Assembly (NCBI GenBank): GCA_035628035.1
Contig: DASPKS010000056.1
Span: 1 to 16,461, forward strand
Origin: DASPKS01 sp035628035
Lineage (GTDB): Bacteria; Bacteroidota; Rhodothermia; Rhodothermales; Rubricoccaceae
DNA length: 16,461 nt
Reading direction: 5' to 3'
Below the pieces are notes generated by a model that saw only the letters and a list, made by a program, of their open reading frames with translations, had not been told where the DNA came from and did not search any database. The position numbers and the translations under genes were made by a program. Within the stretch, counting starts at the first letter, position 1, and each line of letters starts with the position of its first letter. Below are positions 7,971-15,457 of this stretch, piece by piece.

Positions 7971-9297
7971 TCTGGAGGTAGCGGTTGATGGCGTCGACGG
8001 TGAGCGTCTCCGGGCGCGTGAGGAGGGCGCCGATCCCGTGCCGCTCCAGCTCGCGCGCGATCTCGCGCTTCTCCACGTCGAGCCCCTCCGCGACGGTCTT
8101 GACGTAGACGTCCTCGGCGCGCTCGGCGGGCTGCTGCAGGAGCTCGCGCAGCTCGGTGTTCTCGAAGAACACCACGACGAGGCGGTGCAGCCGGGCGATC
8201 CGCCGGAGGTACGGGAGCTGCCGCGCCAGCGCCACGCGCGTCTCGAAGTTGGTGAAGAGGAGGATGAGCCCGCGCTGCCGCAGGCTCCGCTCGACGGTGG
8301 CGAGGAGCCCCTCGTAGGTGGGGTCGCGGAATGAGGTGGTCTGCCGGTAGAGCGCTTCGAGGAGGCGCTGGAGCTGGCTGCGCCGCCGCGTGGCCGGCAG
8401 CACCGTGCGGACCTGCTCGTCGAACGTGACGAGCCCGGCGAGGTCGTCCTTGAGGAGCGCGATGTTGAGGAGGACGAGGGCCGCGTTGATGGCGTGGTCG
8501 AGCAGTGTCATCCCCGCGAAGGGCGAGCGCATCGCGCGGCCCATGTCGAGGACGGCGTAGACCGGCTGCGAGCGCTCCTCCTGGTACTGGTTCGTCATGA
8601 GCGCGCCGGCGCGGCGGGCCGTCGCCTTCCAGTTCACGGTGCGGCGGTCGTCGCCCGGGACGTAGGCGCGGATCTGGTCGAACTCCAGCGTGTGCCCCAC
8701 ACGGCGGACCTTCTTGACCCCTACCTCTTCGAGCCGGTTGCTCGTGGCGAGGAAGGCATACCGCTGCATCTGGAGGAGAGACGGGTACACCGCCGCCTCC
8801 TGCGCCTCGCCCGTGCGGAAGCGCCGGAGCAGCAGCCCGAGGGGGCTCTCGGCGTAGAGGTTCAGCGCGCCGAAGGCGTAGGCGCCCCGCTCGACCGGCC
8901 GCAGCGTGTACCGCAGGGTCTTCTCCTCGCCGGGGGCGAGGCGGACGGCGAAGCCCTTGTCGCGCGCCTGGAACTGGATGGGCACCTCGTCGATCACGCG
9001 CACGCGTGCAGGGAAGCGGTAGCGGCTCCGGAGGTGGAGGACGATCTCGTTCTCGTCGCCGTTGGAGAGCTTGTCCGGCACCTCACGCCGTCCTTCGAGC
9101 CCGCCGGTCTTTCCTTTGCGCGTGGCCCAGAGCAGGAGCCCGTCGGCGACGACGGCCCCGCCGAGGAGGAGCACGCCGAGCCGGGCGAGCGCGAACAGCA
9201 CGGGTACGTAGTAGCCCGCCACGCTGCACGCGGCGAGCGCGGCGAGCGCCCAGAAGAACCGCTCGGTAAGGTAGAGGCTTTTGAGGAAGCGGACCAT
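7948..9297 (-). CDS. DUF58 family protein, MoxR partner, with degenerate metal site
   Basis: Membrane-anchored DUF58 protein of 449 residues. Two N-terminal helices (about 14-34 and 38-57) are followed by a beta domain (about 75-165) and a von Willebrand A-like domain (about 200-390). The DUF58 signature is clear: LEFDQIRAYVPGDDRRTVNW (204-223). The following strand reads VLDMGRAM (249-256), where a MIDAS metal site would have DxSxS; both serines are replaced (G253, A255), so metal binding through the classic site is unlikely. DUF58 proteins are standard partners of MoxR ATPases, and the moxR-like gene ends only ten bases upstream. The start codon, ATG at 9297, precedes a typical MVRFLKSLYLTERFFW N-terminus. 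The gene is last in the six-gene operon and its 3' end overlaps the convergent acyltransferase by 23 bases. Confidence 0.93.
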   Translation of the reverse strand: MVRFLKSLYLTERFFWALAALAACSVAGYYVPVLFALARLGVLLLGGAVVADGLLLWATRKGKTGGLEGRREVPDKLSNGDENEIVLHLRSRYRFPARVRVIDEVPIQFQARDKGFAVRLAPGEEKTLRYTLRPVERGAYAFGALNLYAESPLGLLLRRFRTGEAQEAAVYPSLLQMQRYAFLATSNRLEEVGVKKVRRVGHTLEFDQIRAYVPGDDRRTVNWKATARRAGALMTNQYQEERSQPVYAVLDMGRAMRSPFAGMTLLDHAINAALVLLNIALLKDDLAGLVTFDEQVRTVLPATRRRSQLQRLLEALYRQTTSFRDPTYEGLLATVERSLRQRGLILLFTNFETRVALARQLPYLRRIARLHRLVVVFFENTELRELLQQPAERAEDVYVKTVAEGLDVEKREIARELERHGIGALLTRPETLTVDAINRYLQIKAQGAV

Positions 9298-9307
9298 ATG
9301 CGCCCGC

Positions 9308-10354
9308 TCAGCGCGGCACCTCGATCTCCTCGACGATCCGCTTGAGCACCGTCGCAGGGCGGACGCCCTCCACCTCCTTCTCCGGCGTGAGGATGATGCG
9401 GTGGCGGAGCGCCGGCGCGACGACGGCCCGCACGTCCTCGGGCGTGGCGAAGTCGCGCCCGCTCATGGCGGCGACGGCCTTCGCGCCGACGAGGACGGCC
9501 AGGCTCGCGCGCGGGCTGCCGCCGAGGTAGAGCGCCGGGTGGTTCCGCGTGGCCGCCACGATCTCGGCCACGTAGCGGAGCACCCTCGGCTCGACGCGCA
9601 CCGCGCGCACGGCCGCCTGCGCGTCGAGGAGCTGCTCGGCCGTGAGGACCGGCTGCACGCGGTCGAGGTCCACGAACCCGCCGTGCGCCTGGAACTGCTC
9701 CAAGATCTGCGCTTCTTCCTCCAGGCCCGGGTACCCTACCCTGACCTTGAACAGGAACCGGTCGAGCTGTGCCTCGGGGAGGCGATACGTCCCCTCGTGC
9801 TCGATGGGGTTCTGGGTGGCGAAGACGAGGAACGGCTGCGCCATCGGGTAGGTCGTCCCGTCTACCGTGGCCTGGCGCTCCTCCATCACCTCGAAGAGGG
9901 CGGCCTGCGTCTTGGCGGGCGCGCGGTTGATCTCGTCGATCAGGACGACCGACGAGAAGATGGGGCCGGGGTGGAACGTGAACTCACTCGTCTTCTGCGA
10001 GAACACGCTCGTGCCGAGGACGTCGGCCGGCATGAGGTCGGGCGTGAACTGGATGCGGCTGAACGGGAGCCCCGTCGCCTTCGCGAGGAGCTTGGCCGTG
10101 AGCGTCTTCGCCACGCCGGGCACGCCCTCGATGAGCACGTGCCCGTTGGCGAGGACGGCCGCGATCAGCTCGTCCACCATCCCCGCCTGCCCGACGACGA
10201 GCTTGCCTACCTCCGCGCGGAGGGCGTCGACGGCGGCGGCCAGCCCCGAGAGGTCGGTGCGCGGCTGGATGAGCGTATCCACGTCAGGGGCGGGCGCCGC
10301 TTCGGGAGGAGCGCCGTTGGCTTCGGCGGGCGCGGCGGGACGGTCGTCAGTCAT
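9308..10354 (-). CDS. MoxR family AAA+ ATPase
   Basis: Cytosolic AAA+ ATPase of the MoxR/RavA clade, 348 residues, thought to act as a chaperone that remodels or activates partner protein complexes. Walker A is GVPGVAKT (77-84), Walker B VVLIDEINRA (136-145), sensor 1 ATQNP (179-183), the arginine region LDRFLFK (197-203), and sensor 2 GGSPRA (278-283). The C-terminal lid holds RHRIILTPE, typical of the family. The first 28 residues are a proline- and alanine-rich leader. The frame is open much further upstream, but the ATG at 10354 (MTDDRPAAP) is chosen because earlier residues run into the DUF4350 gene in another frame. It lies 41 bases after DUF4350 and 10 before DUF58, in a single operon. 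Confidence 0.95.
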   Translation of the reverse strand: MTDDRPAAPAEANGAPPEAAPAPDVDTLIQPRTDLSGLAAAVDALRAEVGKLVVGQAGMVDELIAAVLANGHVLIEGVPGVAKTLTAKLLAKATGLPFSRIQFTPDLMPADVLGTSVFSQKTSEFTFHPGPIFSSVVLIDEINRAPAKTQAALFEVMEERQATVDGTTYPMAQPFLVFATQNPIEHEGTYRLPEAQLDRFLFKVRVGYPGLEEEAQILEQFQAHGGFVDLDRVQPVLTAEQLLDAQAAVRAVRVEPRVLRYVAEIVAATRNHPALYLGGSPRASLAVLVGAKAVAAMSGRDFATPEDVRAVVAPALRHRIILTPEKEVEGVRPATVLKRIVEEIEVPR

Positions 10355-10395
10355 GCTGGAGCGGGTGAGGAGGCGGGAAAATCGCCACGCGGCCC

Positions 10396-11640
10396 TCAGG
10401 CGCGCTCGGCCGCGCGGAAGAACCGGTCGAGCGCGCGGTCGAGGTCGAGCAGGTCGTCGTTGGAGGCGTGGGCGCTCCGCTGGAGGCGGTGGAGACGCGC
10501 GAAGAGCGCAGCCACCTCGTCGGGCGGCACGCCCGTGCGGCGGGCCACGCGGGCGGCGGCCTCGGGCGTGAGGTCGAGCGTCTCGTCGCCCAGCCCATGC
10601 CGCGTGCGGAGGCGGTCGAAGAAGTAGCGCGTGCGCCGCGCGGCGAGGGCGCGGCCGTCGCCGTGCTGGAAGTAGAGCCGGCCGATGGTCCGCGTGAACT
10701 CGCGCGTGGCGTTCGGCGGCGGCGCCACGACAGGCACGGGCCGCTGCCACCGCCGCCCCCGGAAGAGCACGAACAAAAGGAGCCCCACGACGGCCAGCGT
10801 GTACGCGAGCCGGAGCGGCGGCTGGCGGAGCAGGAACCGGAGCGGCGTCTGCGCCTCGCCGGCGATCGGGCGGTGGTAGGTGTCCCAGAAGAGTGGCTGC
10901 GCCGGGACATGGGCCAGCGCGCCGGCGAGGTAGGCTACCCCGTCGCCCTCCATCAGGAGCGCCGCGTTGGTAAAGGCCAATGGGGTAGACGAGAGGAGGA
11001 ACGCCCCCTCCCCCACGCGGACGCGCGCGAGCGTGGGCAGTCCTGCCTCGTCCTCACCCAGCACGGTCGTGCGCGCGGGGTCGAGCCCCTCGATGTACCG
11101 ACTGCGCACGGGGAACGCGTAGTGGTACCCACTGTCGCGGGCGAGGCCGGGGCTCGTGAGGTGGAGCACGCTGTCGGCCTGCGGCTCATAGGGCGGGAAG
11201 AAGAAATAGAGCCCGGGGTCGGCGTCGTATCCCTCGGCCAGCTTCTCCGAGACGCCCAGGCTGTCGGCGAGGAGGCCGTCGAGCGCCTGCGCCGCCACGA
11301 CGACGGTGTTGCCGCGCGCGGCGTAGGCGAGGAGCCGCTTGGCCTCGGCCTCGTCGGGCGCGAAGTGGAGCGTGACGAAGACGTACGTCGTGCCCCTTCG
11401 CGAGGTGTCGGCGAGGAAGAGGTACGGCGGCTCGTCTACGAACGCGAGGGGGACCGGTGCGCTGTCGGGCCCGGCCAGCCAGCGGGAGACCGTCTCGGCG
11501 AGCACGCGCGTGCCGAAGGGGCGCGCGTCGTCGGGCTCCAGCGACGGCGTCCAATCGATGGGCTGGGGCCGCGTGGCCTCCACGACGACGAACAGCACGA
11601 CGACGAGGACGAGCCCGAGGAAGGGGCCGAAGCGCTTCAT
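10396..11640 (-). CDS. DUF4350 domain-containing membrane protein
   Basis: Membrane protein of 414 residues. A helix at 4-20 anchors an extracytoplasmic domain (about 40-265), and a second helix (about 276-294) returns the chain to a basic cytosolic tail. The N-terminal domain resembles the DUF4350/GldG-like fold: FGTRVLAETVSRWL, then VFVTLHFAPDEAEAKRLLAYAARGNTVVVA, with the motif FWDTYHRP at 251-258 and REFTRTIGRLYFQHGD (313-328) after the second helix, all characteristic of DUF4350 proteins encoded beside MoxR. No enzymatic activity is known. The ATG overlaps the DUF4129 stop by four bases (ATGA at 11637-11640), which fixes the start and shows coupling. The C-terminus has many arginines and probably contacts the ATPase complex, which is inference. 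Confidence 0.88.
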   Translation of the reverse strand: MKRFGPFLGLVLVVVLFVVVEATRPQPIDWTPSLEPDDARPFGTRVLAETVSRWLAGPDSAPVPLAFVDEPPYLFLADTSRRGTTYVFVTLHFAPDEAEAKRLLAYAARGNTVVVAAQALDGLLADSLGVSEKLAEGYDADPGLYFFFPPYEPQADSVLHLTSPGLARDSGYHYAFPVRSRYIEGLDPARTTVLGEDEAGLPTLARVRVGEGAFLLSSTPLAFTNAALLMEGDGVAYLAGALAHVPAQPLFWDTYHRPIAGEAQTPLRFLLRQPPLRLAYTLAVVGLLLFVLFRGRRWQRPVPVVAPPPNATREFTRTIGRLYFQHGDGRALAARRTRYFFDRLRTRHGLGDETLDLTPEAAARVARRTGVPPDEVAALFARLHRLQRSAHASNDDLLDLDRALDRFFRAAERA

Positions 11641-12461
11641 CGCCGCGTGCCCTCTCGCGCCGTAGACCCGTCGAGCGCTTCGGCGAGGCGGTCGAACCGC
11701 GCCTCGACGGCGGCGAAGGCCGGCGCGTCCACGGCAGCCTCGCCGTACCACACCCACTCGAAGAGTCGCGTCACCTCCGCGAAAGGCTCGGCCAGCCCGG
11801 CGGCGCGGCGCACCTCGGCGAGGTACTCCCGGTTCGTCTTGTCCTTCCGCCAGTCAATGATCCCGCGCGTGGCGAGCTTCTGCAGCCCGAGGAGGTACTG
11901 GTAGCGGACGGCGTCGCGGAAGCGGCCCTCCCGGCGCGCCTCGGCGAGCAGCGCGTCGAGGTCGACCGCCGCGATGTCCTCGGCGTCGAGGAGCACGGGG
12001 CCGCCGGGGGCTTCCTTGCTTTTCCGTCCGAAGAGCCCACCGCCGTCGGCGCGGAAGAGGCGCACGAACACCCACGCGAGCACGCCGAGGGCGAAGAAGA
12101 GGTACACGAGCTCGCGGGCGCCGGCGGAGGTGTTCTCGCGGATGGGGCGGAAGAACGTCCGGTCCACCCACCGGAGGAACCGCGCGAGCAGCGACTCGCG
12201 CTCGACGACGACGCGCTCGTACTGGAATGCAGGATCGTCCCGGTAGCGGTCGAGCGAGGGCAGCGGGCGCGGCGCCGCGGCGGCCGTGTCGCGGGGGGCC
12301 TCCGGAAGCGGCCGGGCAGGCCCGCCCTCGCCTGGCTTGAGCTTCTCCAGCGGCGTCTCCGGTGCCTCGACCGAAGGAGGGGGCGGGGGCTCCCCTTGTG
12401 CGCGGCCGAGCCCCCCCGTGATCGTGACCAGCAGCGCGAGGATCGTCGTGCGCACCGTCAC
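11637..12461 (-). CDS. DUF4129 domain-containing membrane protein
   Basis: Exported or membrane-tethered protein of 274 residues. It has a likely signal peptide (1-21), a proline-rich exposed stretch (24-68), one transmembrane helix (about 117-135, LVYLFFALGVLAWVFVRLF) and a cytosolic DUF4129 domain (about 165-260). The domain core is AVRYQYLLGLQKLATRG followed by WRKDKTNREYLAEV and LTRLFEWVWYGE-like sequence. DUF4129 appears in transglutaminase-like and MoxR-linked proteins; its role is unknown. The start is GTG at 12461, which overlaps the upstream stop as GTGA (4 bases). A second GTG two codons later is less likely. The 4-base overlaps at both ends indicate tight coupling with its neighbours. 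Confidence 0.86.
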   Translation of the reverse strand: MTVRTTILALLVTITGGLGRAQGEPPPPPSVEAPETPLEKLKPGEGGPARPLPEAPRDTAAAAPRPLPSLDRYRDDPAFQYERVVVERESLLARFLRWVDRTFFRPIRENTSAGARELVYLFFALGVLAWVFVRLFRADGGGLFGRKSKEAPGGPVLLDAEDIAAVDLDALLAEARREGRFRDAVRYQYLLGLQKLATRGIIDWRKDKTNREYLAEVRRAAGLAEPFAEVTRLFEWVWYGEAAVDAPAFAAVEARFDRLAEALDGSTAREGTRR

Positions 12462-13516
12462 CCCTCGGTTCGCCCGAACCCTCGGCTGAGGTCCTCGTCG
12501 TCGCCGGGGGCGGTCGTTCCGCTCGGCGGCGCGGCGGGGCGGCGCGGCTCGGCCGGCGCGAGGTCCGTCTCGCGGCCGATGGCCTCGATCTCCTCCAGCA
12601 GCGCCGCCCCCTCCTTCTGCTCGACGAGGCTGAAGAACTGGAAGACCGACGCCACGAGGGGGATCATGAAGGCGAAGTAGCCGAGCGCACTCAGCACCGA
12701 GCCGAACGCCATCAGCACGCGCTGCCCGGTGCCGAGGCTGCTGCCCTCGCCCTCCAGCGAGTTCATCATGTAGCCCATGAGCGCCATGCTCGTCGGGAAC
12801 GAGAGCGCCGTCTGGATCACCCACGCGATGATGAGGCTGATCGCGACGATGCCGAAGGAGGGCCCCCACCGCCCCTGCATGAGGGTGCGCGTGCGGCGGA
12901 GGCCGTCGCCGAGCCCCCGCCCTTCGAACAGCCGCGCCACGTAGAGCAGCGTGAAGATGGGCATCGCGTAGACGAGCCCCGCCAGCCACGCGAGCGTCCC
13001 CAGGCACGGGATGACGTTGACGAGGGCGCTCAGGAAGACGACGACGGTGAGCACGACAGACGTGCCGAGGATCGGCCCAATCACCCGCCGCGCCGCGCCC
13101 CAGAGCACGCCCGGCGTGATCTCTCCGGCCAGCCCCTCCCGGTAGAGGCGGACGTACGCGTACCCCACGGCGTAGAGCAGGAGGAAGCCGACCATCGCCA
13201 GCACGGCGAGTCCGAAGTAGCCCACTATCAGCTCCCCGAAGGGCCCGCTGAGCAGCTCATCGGGCGTCGCCGCCGGGTCGGGCATGAGCGCCTCGGGGTT
13301 CATCACCATCCCCAGCACATAGCTCGACGCGAGGGCGACGAGGAGGAGCGGCGGCCCGGCGATGGTGAGGAGTCCGAGGCCCAGCTCGCGGAAGTTCTCC
13401 CGGAGGAACGCGAACGTGGTGTTGAGCACGTCGCTCACGTCGCGGACGCGGCGGAAGCGGATGGCCCCCAGGTCGTCGGCGGGGGGCGCTGCAGGCCCTT
13501 CGGAGGGGTGGAGCAT
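12458..13516 (-). CDS. Multi-pass membrane protein of unknown function (cassette member)
   Basis: Integral membrane protein of 352 residues with about six helices (near 44-70, 96-122, 145-165, 170-192, 219-240 and 275-296), a soluble N-terminus and an acidic, proline-rich C-terminal tail (about 318-352). The pattern, with NFRELGLGLLTIAGPPLLLVAL near the start and short loops between long helices, resembles the glycerophosphodiesterase-membrane-domain-like proteins found in this cassette across Bacteroidota, but no catalytic motif is visible. I do not recognise a specific function. It follows the SpoIIM-like gene by six bases and overlaps DUF4129 by four, so it is an integral member of the operon. 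Confidence 0.8.
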   Translation of the reverse strand: MLHPSEGPAAPPADDLGAIRFRRVRDVSDVLNTTFAFLRENFRELGLGLLTIAGPPLLLVALASSYVLGMVMNPEALMPDPAATPDELLSGPFGELIVGYFGLAVLAMVGFLLLYAVGYAYVRLYREGLAGEITPGVLWGAARRVIGPILGTSVVLTVVVFLSALVNVIPCLGTLAWLAGLVYAMPIFTLLYVARLFEGRGLGDGLRRTRTLMQGRWGPSFGIVAISLIIAWVIQTALSFPTSMALMGYMMNSLEGEGSSLGTGQRVLMAFGSVLSALGYFAFMIPLVASVFQFFSLVEQKEGAALLEEIEAIGRETDLAPAEPRRPAAPPSGTTAPGDDEDLSRGFGRTEG

Positions 13517-13522
13517 GGGGGA

Positions 13523-14575
13523 TCAGGCGTCGGCGCGGCGGGGCGCCCAGGAAACGGCGGCGCGGCGGGCGGCCTCTGCCTCGGCGAGGGCGGCGGCCTC
13601 CGCAGCGTCGCGGCGGTGGACGCGCCACGGGAGTACGACGAAGTACCCGAGGACGAACGCGAGGGAGCCCAAAATAATCGCCACGCTCAGCACCGTCGGC
13701 ATCGCCGTGTGCCGCGTGACGAACCCCTCGAGGAACCCCGCGACGATGAACAGCGGCACGAGCCCGATCACGATCTTCAGCCCGCGCATGGCCCCGCGCC
13801 GGAAGCTCACCATCCGGGGGTACGTGCCCGGGAAGAGGAGCGCGTTCCCCATCGCGAGCCCGGCCCCGCCCGCGACGACGATGGCGGAGATCTCGAGGGT
13901 GCCGTGGATCCAGACCGTCAGCACGGACTCCCAGAAGAGCCCCATCCCACGCTCCTGCGCCTGCTGGAAGAAGAACGTCTGGAAGGCCCCCAGCATCACG
14001 CCGTTCCGGAGGAGCAACCACACGGTCCCCACCGACGCGAGGATGCCGAGGCCGAAGGCGTAGAACGAGACCATCACGTTGTTGAGCGTGATGCCGAAGA
14101 ACATGTCGAGCGCGCGCATCTCCTTGTAGACGGCCATCGGGTCGCCGGCCTCGATGTTCGCCAGCGTCATGTTGACGTAGCCGTCCCCCAGGATGAGGCG
14201 GACGAACGTGTCGTCGCCGAGCGTGGAGACGACGCCGACCGCGACGAACGTGAGGAAGAAGACGAGCGACCAGAGGAGCGGGCGGCGTTCCTGGTAGACC
14301 GTGCGGGGGATCTCCTCCGTCCAGAACCGCCGGAGCCGCCCGCGCTCCTCCCGTCGATTCCGGTAGACCTGCGCGTGGACGTGGACGGCGAGCCCGTTGA
14401 GGTAGGCCGCCGTGGCCGAGCCGGGGTAGAACGTCTTCGCGTAGGCGAGGTCGTCGGTGAGACGGACGTAGCCGCCGGCCAGCGCGTCGGGGTCCACGCG
14501 CTTCTCCGCAGCGAGGCGCTCCTCGAACGCCTTCCAGTCCTTCGAATACCGGCGGATGAACACGGCTTCCCGCAT
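13523..14575 (-). CDS. Stage II sporulation protein M (SpoIIM)-like membrane protein
   Basis: Membrane protein of 350 residues in the SpoIIM family (COG1300). In Bacillus the relative helps engulfment, but these organisms do not sporulate, so that name is only a family label. A soluble N-terminal region (1-95; MREAVFIRRYSKDWKAFEERL) is followed by about five helices (near 99-119, 162-188, 212-235, 265-288, 293-315). The conserved motif WIHGTLEIS (222-230) with adjacent glycine-rich sequence is the family signature. The C-terminus is an alanine- and charge-rich helix (323-340). The ATG at 14575 matches the typical N-terminus of Bacteroidota homologues. It is the first gene of the six-gene minus-strand operon and diverges from the RDD gene. 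Confidence 0.9.
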   Translation of the reverse strand: MREAVFIRRYSKDWKAFEERLAAEKRVDPDALAGGYVRLTDDLAYAKTFYPGSATAAYLNGLAVHVHAQVYRNRREERGRLRRFWTEEIPRTVYQERRPLLWSLVFFLTFVAVGVVSTLGDDTFVRLILGDGYVNMTLANIEAGDPMAVYKEMRALDMFFGITLNNVMVSFYAFGLGILASVGTVWLLLRNGVMLGAFQTFFFQQAQERGMGLFWESVLTVWIHGTLEISAIVVAGGAGLAMGNALLFPGTYPRMVSFRRGAMRGLKIVIGLVPLFIVAGFLEGFVTRHTAMPTVLSVAIILGSLAFVLGYFVVLPWRVHRRDAAEAAALAEAEAARRAAVSWAPRRADA

Positions 14576-14579
14576 GGCG

Positions 14580-14601
14580 CGAAGCTACGCCCGTAGCTTT
14601 C
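14580..14601. promoter_or_regulatory. Divergent promoter palindrome between SpoIIM-like and RDD genes
   Basis: AAGCTACG (14582-14589) and CGTAGCTT (14592-14599) form a perfect 8-base inverted repeat with a 2-base spacer. Each arm yields a -7-like box: TAGCTTTC (14594-14601) toward the RDD gene and TAGCTTCG (14587-14580) toward SpoIIM. Both fit the Bacteroidota -7 pattern TAnnTTTG with one mismatch. No clear TTG element is seen at the expected distance on either side. The arrangement would make the two promoters overlap, and could also act as an operator for a dimeric regulator. Confidence 0.45.
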
Positions 14602-14624
14602 CACCCATCGCGCCCTTCCCCTTC

Positions 14625-15350
14625 GTGGACTCCTTCCGCGTCCTCACGGCCCAGAACGTCGACCTCGCCTTCACGACGGCGAGCGTGGGGGATCGCCTCC
14701 TCGCGTGGTTCCTCGACGCCGTGATCGGGTTCGCTTACTGGTACCTCGTCATCGCCCTTGTCTTCCCGCGGACGTACAGCGTGGCGCTGGAGGTGGTCCT
14801 CTTCCTCGTCCCGCTCTTCTACCACCTCGGCTTCGAGGTCTTCTTCGAGGGGCGGAGCCCGGGCAAGATGGCGCTCCGTCTGAAGGTGGCCCGGCTCGAC
14901 GGCGCCGAGCCCACCCTCGGGCAGTACCTCCTCCGCTGGATCCTCCGCCCCATCGACATCTGGATCACGTCGGGCGTGGTGGCCGTCGTGGCCGTGGCGG
15001 CGACGAAGCACGCCCAGCGCCTCGGCGACCTCGCCGCCGGGACCACGGTGATCCGCCTCCGCCGCCGCGTGAGCCTCGCCGAGATCGTCTACGCCAAGCC
15101 CGGTCCCGCGTACGTCCTCGCCTTCCCCGAGGCCGAGCGCCTCTCCGACGCCGATGTGCGGACGCTCCGCGCCGTCCTCGTCAAGCTCCGCATCGAGAAG
15201 CGCTCGAAGGCGACCGACCACCTCGTCCGCCGGGCGAAGGCGGCCGTCGAGCAGCGGCTCGGGCTGGAGCCCGTCCGCATGGCGCCCGAGGAGTTCCTCC
15301 GCACCGTCGTGATGGACTACACGGCCGCGCACGACCGCTACGGCGCCTGA
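14625..15350 (+). CDS. RDD family membrane protein with C-terminal helical extension
   Basis: RDD domain protein of 241 residues. Helices lie near 27-47, 53-72 and 106-126. The arginine-aspartate signature is present in VGDRLLAWFLDAVIG and the family motif KHAQRLGDLAAGTTVI (128-143). Some RDD proteins are ion antiporters, but most are of unknown role. Residues of about 150-241 form a charged cytosolic extension ending PEEFLRTVVMDY, which I associate with RDD proteins encoded beside SpoIIM. The GTG at 14625 is preferred because MDSFRVLTAQNVDLAF is the usual N-terminus; the more upstream in-frame ATGs at 14556 and 14574 lie upstream of the promoter-like box and overlap the start of the divergent SpoIIM-like gene. 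It diverges from, and is probably functionally linked to, the SpoIIM-to-DUF58 operon. Confidence 0.9.
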   Translation: MDSFRVLTAQNVDLAFTTASVGDRLLAWFLDAVIGFAYWYLVIALVFPRTYSVALEVVLFLVPLFYHLGFEVFFEGRSPGKMALRLKVARLDGAEPTLGQYLLRWILRPIDIWITSGVVAVVAVAATKHAQRLGDLAAGTTVIRLRRRVSLAEIVYAKPGPAYVLAFPEAERLSDADVRTLRAVLVKLRIEKRSKATDHLVRRAKAAVEQRLGLEPVRMAPEEFLRTVVMDYTAAHDRYGA

Positions 15351-15355
15351 GCCGG

Positions 15356-15381
15356 CCGGTGAAATCGGCGGCCGATTCCGG
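15356..15381. promoter_or_regulatory. Palindrome after the RDD gene
   Basis: AATCGGC (15363-15369) and GCCGATT (15371-15377) form a perfect inverted repeat around a single G, flanked on both sides by CCGG. It begins six bases past the RDD stop and is about 80 bases before cruF. There is no T-run after it, so it could be an RNA hairpin that ends the RDD transcript weakly, or a binding site for a dimeric regulator of the carotenoid genes. The rest of the gap (15382-15457) contains an AT-richer patch near 15395 but no convincing promoter. Confidence 0.35.
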
Positions 15382-15457
15382 TCTGCAAGGCTCGATTAAT
15401 CTCCGGATCCCGTATCGTTCGGCTGGACTACAAGGCGCCCCTCGCCCCGCTCGCCCG

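Noticed and set aside
10468..11904. A 478-codon plus-strand frame across DUF4350 and DUF4129.
   Set aside because: Antisense to two genes with family motifs and coupled starts; no recognisable domain or start context of its own.
14556..14624. Upstream ATG starts (14556, 14574) for the RDD protein.
   Set aside because: They overlap the start of the divergent SpoIIM gene and precede the promoter-like box; GTG at 14625 gives the conserved N-terminus.
13257..15332. A 691-codon minus-strand frame covering parts of the SpoIIM and RDD region.
   Set aside because: It crosses the divergent intergenic region and is antisense or out of frame to the well-supported genes; translation is arginine-, proline- and histidine-rich noise.
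15382..15457. Search for a cruF promoter, e.g. TATCGTTC at 15413-15420.
   Set aside because: Two mismatches to the -7 pattern and no TTG at the right distance; not strong enough to annotate.
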